Part shown: positions 57,465 to 64,000 of the stretch, piece after piece
Position numbering within the stretch: the first letter of the stretch is position 1
Layout: the number at the start of each line of letters is the position of its first letter
Assembly: GCF_048569485.1 (NCBI RefSeq)
Contig: NC_134354.1
Location: 332,237,643 to 332,301,642, forward strand
Length of the DNA: 64,000 nucleotides
DNA from: Anomaloglossus baeobatrachus
Taxonomy: Eukaryota > Chordata > Amphibia > Anura > Aromobatidae
Direction: 5' to 3'
Position numbers and translations under genes: made by a program
The notes under the pieces: generated by a model
Seen by the model: the letters and a program-made list of their open reading frames with translations, nothing else
Database searches by the model: none
What the model was told of the DNA's origin: nothing

Positions 57465-57802
57465 GGCTAGGGTAACATGAGCGTATGATTCTCGCATGCA
57501 ATCAGACCTATGTTAGTCAATGATGCAGGACTCAGGAGAAAATCTGTGTTTCAGCTCACATGCACCCATACAAGTCTATCGGTGCGTGTGAAACATCGCA
57601 CTGACTGATGTCATCCGAATGCAGTGCAATATACGCAGTGACAAGCAATGGAGACATTATTTTTTCCTCCTTATCCTCACCTGTGATCCGACTCTGACAT
57701 GCGGGAGAATCGGAGCACAGTAACATGACACTTGGCTCACATTGGGAGCTGAGCGTCATTAGCATATCGCATCCAATGCTCTATGCTGGTGTGACCCCGG
57801 CC
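57465..57802. mobile_element. MITE with TTA duplication, GGCTAGGGTAACATG ends
   Basis: Left end GGCTAGGGTAACATGAGC, right end GCTGGTGTGACCCCGGCC, TTA on both sides. Related in its ends to 26020-26467. Non-coding. Confidence 0.6.
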
Positions 57803-57805
57803 TTA

Positions 57806-58395
57806 GGCTATGTTCACAGTTCCGTTTTTTTGCATCAGTCACCTGCGTTGCTTGATGCTTGTGACTGATGCGTTGTACAACGGGTGACCAGAATTGTCAT
57901 GAGAAAGCGGATTCCGCTTTCAGTATAAAAACGAGAGAGCGATCAGCTGATCGCTCTCAAAAGCCGGCCGCGGGGAGATCAGCTGATCGCTCTCAAAAGC
58001 TTTTGAGAGCGATCAGCTGATTTCCTGGCGGCTGGCTTTTATGAGAGCGATCGTTCACAATAGCCGGCCGTTAGGCGATCAGCTGATCGTTCACAGAAGC
58101 CTGCTATCGGCCGATCAGCTGGTCGTTTGGCTGCCGACAGACATTGATTTGAATGATTAAACACAAGATCTGAGCATGCGCAGTGAAAACAAAAGGATTC
58201 CGCTGCTCACAAAACGTTACATGCTGCGTTCCTGCTGCCCGACGGTCAGTCGTTCCACGACTGATCAGTCTGACGGCGGATGCAACGCAAGGGCATCAGT
58301 CGCAATCCGCCACTCATACAAGTCTATGGGAACAACGGAATCCGCTAAACGGCGGATTGTTACTGATCCTAAACAACGGAAATGTGAACATAGCC
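57806..58395. mobile_element. Harbinger-like MITE sharing a TTA with its neighbour
   Basis: Ends GGCTATGTTCACAGTTCCG and CGGAAATGTGAACATAGCC, with TTA at 57803-57805 and 58396-58398. The interior (57940-58130) has at least four hairpins built on GAGCGATCAGCTGATCGCTC. The same GATCAGCTGATC wording occurs in the element at the window's end. Confidence 0.8.
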
Positions 58396-58398
58396 TTA

Positions 58399-58963
58399 GA
58401 GTGATATCACACATCACAAACTGCCTTTTCATAAGCAGGGAAAAAAGCAGAAAAATAATGTTCTAACAAATACTGTCAGTACAAGAAAAGAGCAATATTG
58501 TCGCTTGTAAAAAGCAAAACCTATCATTGCAAGTAAAAAAAAAAAAAAAAAAAGGCCACAGTAAGCATTGCATACCGTGATCTTCCTTTGTAGTGGTTGT
58601 GTACCTATAATCTGCTACACGCCATTTTGTCAGCTTTCTTAATTTTTAAGGTTTCATGAGGATCTATTTTCACATTTTGTGGAGACTCGTCAAAGATGTT
58701 TAAAGTGCTAATTACCCTGTGAAAGCTCAGTCCTGTTAGTTAGCTCCATTGTCCCCCTGCTACCTGCAGCCCCTTCAGTCACCTGGGATATTTTTTTGGA
58801 AATAGAAACCTCCCCAAACAGTAGTAGTACAGTCACAGTTGTAGGCCTCTCATAATTGTGTAAGAACTAGACTATGGGTTTTGTCAAGCCATGATCATAT
58901 GTGGCCTTTCTGTGAAGCCATGCTGTTGTGGTGGATACAGTATGTGGTTTAGCATTGTCTTGA
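58399..58963. other. no gene; A-run
   Basis: Contains an A-run at 58531-58551 and unclassified sequence. The stretch 58640-58963 appears to be continuous with 59628-59830 across the inserted retroelement, so it may be one older repeat. Confidence 0.4.
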
Positions 58964-58979
58964 TTAAGCCTGTCCTTAT

Positions 58980-59611
58980 CAAAAAAAGTCCGTGGAGCCT
59001 CTATTAGGAGTCTCAACACAGAAAATAGCCAGATATCCCTCCGGGAAGGACCTAGCCAAGGAGTGGCTGTTTTTAGGAGACCACCATATTAAGTAGCCCT
59101 TTTAGTCAATATCCAGCTCTTGACGAGTTTAAAGATATGACAAGGAAAATACCAAGGCCAGGTATCCATCCACAGACAGCTGTTTCGGGGTATTGCCCCT
59201 CATCAGTGTGGAGTAGGATTCTGGCTAGGTGGGAGCAATGCCTAGTAGACCAACAAAACAAAACAATCACTGATCTCGGGGAGACCAGCCAGAGAAAATA
59301 CTGTCTGCAGCCAGTGAGGGCACTCAACACCGTGAAATCCTAGGTGCATTGCCCCCCAGGAAGTATACAAATCAAAAAGCTCCGTGAAGCCTCTGTTAGG
59401 TTAGAGCCACTCCCTGGCTAGGTCCTTCACGGGGGGATATCTGGTTATTTTCTGTGTTGAGACTCCTTACAGAGGCACCACGGACCATTTTGATTTGCAT
59501 ACTTCCACTTGGGCAATGCACCTAGGATTTCACTGTGTTGAGCGCCCTCTCTGGATGCCAGCAGTGTTTTCTCTGGCTGGTCTCCCCGAGATCAGTGATT
59601 GTTTTGTCTTG
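58980..59611 (-). mobile_element. Penelope-like retroelement fragment with inverted duplication and ribozyme
   Basis: Flanked by TTAAGCCTGTCCTTAT (58964-58979) and TTAGGCCTGTTCTTGA (59612-59627), a probable 16-bp target duplication with four mismatches. The insert is a partial inverted duplication: 59242-59411 is largely the inverse of 59412-59611 (shared CTGGTCTCCCCGAGATCAGT), and 58990-59080 repeats part of it again. A hammerhead ribozyme lies at 59170-59211. Hammerheads in terminal repeats and inverted partial copies are hallmarks of Penelope-like elements; a hammerhead-bearing retrozyme is the alternative. No reverse transcriptase is present. Confidence 0.6.
59170..59211 (-). ncRNA. hammerhead ribozyme, complete core
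   Basis: On the minus strand, in order: CCACA (stem I; one more T-A pair is possible), CUGAUGA, GGGG-CAAUA-CCCC (stem II, 4 bp with a 5-base loop), GAAAC, the AGCU loop, GUC, then UGUGG (stem I partner). All conserved core bases are present (C3 U4 G5 A6 U7 G8 A9, G12 A13 A14, A15.1-U16.1, C17). Stem III is just two pairs closed by four bases, as in the minimal hammerheads of Penelope-like elements and retrozymes. Predicted self-cleavage is 3' of the GUC, whose C is the complement of base 59175. Short stem III forms often work best as dimers. It is antisense to the presumed host gene. Confidence 0.85.
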
Positions 59612-59836
59612 TTAGGCCTGTTCTTGACATTGGCTCGATGGAAGCATATGTTCTAAAATCTCTAATGCTCATCATTGATAGTGGCTTTCAAGATGTGTAA
59701 GCTGCCCGTGCCAAAGGTACTAAAGCAACCCCAAACCATCAGAAATACAGGCTTTTGAACTGAATAGTTTTCTATTTGGCAACTTCAGGTTTTCAGGATT
59801 GTAGATGTGTGGGCACTTCTTTGCATAGTAGAGCTT

Positions 59837-62348
59837 TAACCCCTTTACGACAGCCAAACGGATTAAAACTTCTTCAGGAAGGGGTACGGATTAAAACTGC
59901 GGCAAGAAAAAAGTGAATAACGCCTCCCAGTCTTAAAAAAATCTTCGGGGTTTCTGCTACTGGGGGTAGCGGAGACCATGGAGATCACGATTTTGGCGGT
60001 TTTTCCCGGTCACGTGATCAGTCATACACTGTATAAAGCTGGTCACATTACAGTAAATGGCGGTAGTGGTAAAAAAATTATCTCCCACCTGGCGTGATCA
60101 TACATGTCAGATGGGAGATAAATATCCTGCCGCAGTGTGCTCTGGCGCCCCTCCAGCTCCCCTCCCCCTCTTGATCGTCAAAATGGCGACGCACACGCCG
60201 CATTCACCCTCCTCCTCTGATTTCTGTCGCATTTGACATGTCAGATGTGACAGAATAGTCCTCCCTAGGTCCAGCCAGATCACCACCCCCTGTCAATCCT
60301 CGGTCCTCTTTCAGTCTCCCAGAACCTGATACAGCAACGATCCCCCACTATCCCTCCTCCTCCTGAAAAGATGTCAGCTGCGTGCACAGAACAGCTGTCC
60401 GATGGCTGTCTGCACGCAGTGACACTGAGCTTACTGCAGCTCATACTGCCGTGCTGTGGTCCCAGGGAGCATGAGTGCAGTATTCTCAGGTTATTTCTCC
60501 CACACTCCTCCCATGGAGGGTCTGCACTTCCAGAAAATGGAAAATACGTTCTCTGAGCGTGCTCCCCATAATCTGGAAGGTCCACAATAGTCTTGGGACC
60601 TCCAAAATGGATTGAGGCAGACTAGATTTTTATTTTACTCTTTTTTTGTTTTTGTTTTGTTTTTATATATTACTGAGAGTTGTAATGTCAGGTATCTGAT
60701 AGACGTTGTGACATCACTAACCGTTGGGCCTATTTTCAGGCTTGGAAAGGCCAAATAACCATGGCTGTTCCCACCCTGAGAATACCAGGCCACAGCTGTC
60801 CGCTTCACCTTGGCTGGTAATCCAATTTGGGGGGGACCCAACGTATTTTGGTTTGGTTTTTTTTGTTTTTTTTTGTTAAATGTATTCATTTATAAATAAT
60901 TAGAGAAAACAGCCTGGGGTGCCCTCCATTTTGAATTACCAGCCAAGGTGAAGCTGCCAGCTATAGTTTGTAGCCGTCTGCTTTATGCTAGCTGGCTGTC
61001 AAAAATGGGGGGGACTCCATGTCTGTTTTCTAAATTTATTTTTTTTTTTTTGGCTAAATACTCTTTAGTGCCAGCTTAGAATATGCATGGGATTGGGACA
61101 TTTTATGTGTTTTAACATTCTTTTTAGGCTATGTGCCTACGATCAGGGTTTACAGTGTTTTGGACGCAGAGTGTTTTTGCTGTGTCTACAACACTGCGTT
61201 GTGCAGTACAATCGCAGTGGAAGGATTTTTCGAAATCTCCTGCCCACTGTGCTTCTTTTCTCCACAGCATAATCTGACCGGTGGCGCGGATTCCTGAGCA
61301 TCAGCATGTCAATTGTATACTGCGGAGACGAGAGTGTTCTCTGCGGGGAGAATAGAGCTAAAGCCCGCAGTCCCCTGAATCCGGATCGTGGGCACGGGAG
61401 CTGCCTTCTCACGTGACCAACTCACATCTCCTCAGAAGGGCTGGCACTGTGTCCTAGACGCAGTGTCGCCGGATTGTGGGCACATAGCCTAAAACTGAGA
61501 CATTTTCTCCTACAGCAACATTTTTGTGAATTAACTGTGGATTCAAAATGCTCTCTATACACCTAAATAAAATCCTTGAGAGGTCTAGCTTCCAAAATTG
61601 GGTCATTTCTGGGGAGTTTGTGCTGTATAAGGGCTTTGCGAATGCGACATGGTGCCCACAATTTATTTTAACTTTTCCAAAATTCAAATATTGCTCCTTC
61701 TGTCCCGAGCCCTCCCATTTGTCCAAACAGAGGTTTCTGCCCACATGTGGGGTAACAAATTGTGGGGTCCATTTTATTGTTTTATTTCTTCTAAAAGTGA
61801 ATAAATTGGAGCTAGAGCAACATTGTTGGGTAAAATGATTGATTTTGTTTTTTGTTTTTTTTTTTCTTTTCATTCCACATTGCTTTAGTTCCTGTAACGC
61901 GCCTGAAGAGTTAATAAACTTCTTGCATGTGGTTTTGAGCAGTATGAGGGGTGCAGTTTTTAGAATGGGGTCACTTTTTAGTGTTTTCTGTCACCCAGGC
62001 CTCTCAGTCACTTCAAATGTGATGTGGTCCATAAAAATATTGTGCTGATATAAAGTAGACATGTGGGAAATGTTATTTATTAACTAGTTTGTGTGACAAA
62101 ACTCTCTGGTTTAAGGGCATAAAAATTAAGTTTGAAAGGTGCAAAAGTTCCACAAATAAAAGCAAAAAATATCATTCTAAATATAGAACTATTATCCTGA
62201 ATTACAACATGTCACGAAAAAACAATCTCAGAATTACTGGGATCTGTTGGAGCATTCCAGAGTTATAACCTGTCAGTGACACTGGTCAGAATTGGAAAAA
62301 AATGGTCCGGTCATTCAGTACAAAATTGGCTTTATCCTTAAGGGGTAA
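59837..62348. mobile_element. composite TTAACCCC-ended element (piggyBac-like ends)
   Basis: Left end TTAACCCCTTTACGAC, right end CCTTAAGGGGTAAA. The interior includes 60000-61090, which resembles blocks of the Harbinger-like composite at 21600-22830, then an inserted MITE (61127-61489), then a T-rich 3' part (61500-62348) that I recall as a common frog repeat. No transposase is seen. The boundaries are tentative because several elements are nested. Confidence 0.4.
61127..61489. mobile_element. Harbinger-like MITE inside the composite
   Basis: Ends GGCTATGTGCCTACGATC and GGATTGTGGGCACATAGCC, with TTA left and TAA right. The interior matches 22840-23170 (GTTTTGGACGCAGAGTG and the TGTGCTTCTTTTCTCC region). 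Confidence 0.7.
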
Positions 62349-62475
62349 AGCAGCACTGAGGGGTGGGGGGTTTAAATCTCAGAGCTGGACTGGAGCCACT
62401 AATGTAAGGTCCCCAAGCCCAGTGTTTATATTTACCAGCCACTGTGGGCAGCTCTTTGTGGACATCACTCCAGCC

Positions 62476-62661
62476 CAGGGTTCCCCAACTCCAGTCCTCG
62501 AGGGCCGCCAACAGTGCATGTTTTCAGGATTTTCTTAGCATTGCATGCGTGTCGGAATCATCAACTGTGCAGGTGATTAAATTATCACATGTGCAATAGT
62601 AAGGAAATCCTGAAAACATGCACTGTTGGCGGCCCTCGAGGACTGGAGTTGGGGACCCATG
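62476..62661. mobile_element. hAT-type MITE with about 57-bp TIRs
   Basis: Left end CAGGGTTCCCCAACTCCAGT, right end inverse (ACTGGAGTTGGGGACCC). The arms stay nearly identical for about 57 bases. CCAGCCC occurs at both junctions and may be the remnant of the 8-bp duplication. It lies about 170 bp upstream of candidate exon 3. Confidence 0.75.
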
Positions 62662-62828
62662 CCAGCCCCTATCTGCCATCTTGTGATCACAACTTCTGAC
62701 TGCCCAGAACTTAGAGATAAAGGTCACAAGCTCTTAATGCAAGTCTGAGAGCCTTGTCCTGGTTCTCATAGACTTACTTTGAGTTGTTACTTCTGAATTG
62801 CCCTGCAAGCTCTGTATCTATCTGGCAG

Positions 62829-62884
62829 GTCTCAAATTGCCAGAGACCGACCGGACTGGTGCTGATAAAAGAAGACAGCTGCTG
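62829..62884 (+). CDS. host gene, candidate exon 3
   Basis: Acceptor CTGTATCTATCTGGCAG ends at 62828; the strong donor CTG|GTAAGTA starts at 62885. Entered in phase 1, as exon 2 requires, the 56-bp exon is open: Gly from the split codon, then LKLPETDRTGADKRRQLL, ending in phase 0. Basic and acidic residues could begin a helix continued in a later exon. A second frame is also open over this short length and the acceptor is only moderately pyrimidine-rich, so confidence is limited. The next exon must lie beyond the window. Confidence 0.45.
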
Positions 62885-63323
62885 GTAAGTATGAGACGAA
62901 GTGCAGGGAACGTAGATTAGTAGCACCACTTCAGCGGTAAGCTCTAAAAAAAAAAAAAAAACTCTGGACTGGTGCTTGAACTTGTATTTGTGGATTGCAC
63001 AGCACACTGATCACAGACAATGATTTCTGAAATTATTCTTGAGCCCATGTAATGATATGCACTACGACTCATGCCTGTGTTTAATGTGGTGCCAACCTTA
63101 GGGCCCGCAGATCACAAGCATCCAGTATTAACTGTCAGCCTTGTCCCTTGTGGACATGAATTTCTCCAGAATATCTGAATCTTTTGATATTCTGTACTGC
63201 AAATCGTGGGATATTCAGTCTTTGCAATTTTTCATATAGGAACATTTTTCTGAAATTGCTTCACAATTTTAGACGTAGTTCTTCTGAGATTGGTGGACCT
63301 CTGACCATGAGACGTGTGACTTA
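62885..63323. other. intronic sequence, nothing clear
   Basis: Contains an A-run at 62946-62960. No further exon with good splice sites or complete element was seen. Confidence 0.4.
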
Positions 63324-63538
63324 GGGTACTTTCACACTTGCGTTTATTTCCTTCCGTTACAATCCGCCCTTTTGGAAAACAGCGGAATCCGTTAACGGAT
63401 TCCGCTGTTTCCCATAGACTTGTATGGGTGACGGATTGTACCAAAAGGAGCTGCGTTGCTTCCGCCCAGCGGGAGGAACGCAGCATGTAACCTTGTTTTG
63501 AGCAGCGGAATCCTCTGGATTTCACTGCGCATGCTCAT

Positions 63539-63572
<34 letters not shown>

Positions 63573-64000
63573 AACTTTATTTTAGCTCGTGGTGGCCGAA
63601 CGTTCAGCTGAGCGCCCGGCCGTCGGCAAGCGACAGCGCTCAGCTGAGCGCCCGCCCGCCGGCATGCCCGGCCGCCGGCAAGTGACAGCGCTCAGCTGAG
63701 CGCCCGCCCGCCGGCAAGTGAAAGCGCTCAGCTGAGCGCCAGCCCGCCGGCATGCCCGGCCGCCGGCAAGTGACAGCGCTCAGCTGATCACCCGGCGGCC
63801 GGCTGCAGGGAGCGATCAGCTGATCACCCGGCAGCCGGCTACTGGGAGCGATCAGCTGATGGTTCACAATAGTCTGCCGCTGGTAAAACTGTAAAAAAAA
63901 ATAAAAAAAACAAAAACGAATTGCGTTGTTTTGCAGCATCCGTTGCATCCGTTGTGCCACTATATGCAACACAACGCAATGCAACGGAATACCGTTCAAC
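63324..64000. mobile_element. MITE running off the window, GGGTACTTTCACACTTGCG end
   Basis: Left end GGGTACTTTCACACTTGCG follows TTA. The interior has a T-run (63541-63566) and a long set of hairpins on GCGCTCAGCTGAGCGC and GAGCGATCAGCTGATC (63600-63860), akin to 57940-58130. The right end would lie past 64000. Open frames here reflect the repeated GC-rich palindromes. Confidence 0.65.

Noticed and set aside
63640-63999. 119-codon minus-strand frame
   Set aside because: Repetitive GC-rich palindromes of a MITE give an open frame with a repeated motif; no known domain.

Overview
The window looks like intronic DNA from a large, repeat-rich amphibian genome, most likely a frog. The basis is the mix of mobile elements: a Tx1/L1-type LINE, DIRS-type tyrosine-recombinase retroelements, TTAA-flanked T2/Kolobok-like MITEs, a large set of TWA-flanked MITEs starting GGCTATGTGCGCAC (PIF/Harbinger-like), 8-bp-TSD hAT MITEs, decayed Tc1/mariner copies and a tRNA-derived SINE. 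Nothing bacterial is present. The species cannot be named from the sequence alone.

One host gene seems to cross the whole window on the + strand. A TATA-less promoter with an ACTACAA..TCCC (ZNF143/Staf-type) box and two ETS-like CTTCCGG boxes (about 7350-7497) leads into a first coding exon (ATG at 7498, donor after 7603). Two short candidate exons follow at 43859-43924 and 62829-62884. All three have good splice signals and join in one open frame through phase-1 introns of about 36 kb and 19 kb. I do not recognise the protein; later exons would lie beyond 64000.

Layout. 1-7070: a 441-bp satellite, an 18-bp minisatellite, two blocks of a 32-bp minisatellite, and between them a TTAA-flanked element carrying a 15-bp minisatellite. 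7345-7603: promoter and exon 1. 7852-12212: about 80 copies of a 54-bp unit with a built-in hairpin. 12300-18920: a Tc1 remnant, foldback MITEs with a SINE inside, a hAT element with a 27-bp minisatellite, and a run of TTAA-targeting elements. 19158-36190: many Harbinger-like MITEs, often nested, with hAT and Kolobok-like MITEs and palindromes. 36209-42540: a full-length L1-clade LINE with a perfect 15-bp target duplication, an open ORF1 and one frameshift in ORF2. 43500-45740: a TA microsatellite, exon 2, a foldback MITE and a hAT MITE. 45765-57098: an old broken DIRS element interrupted by a young, whole-looking DIRS element. 57465-64000: adjacent MITEs, a Penelope-like retroelement fragment with a well-formed hammerhead ribozyme on the minus strand, a composite TTAACCCC-ended element, exon 3 and a final MITE running off the window.

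The most notable signals are the three-exon host gene hidden among repeats, the hammerhead ribozyme at 59170-59211 (minus), the DIRS-in-DIRS nest, the L1 insertion with intact flanks, and the hairpin-bearing 54-bp satellite whose long open frames are an artefact of its period.
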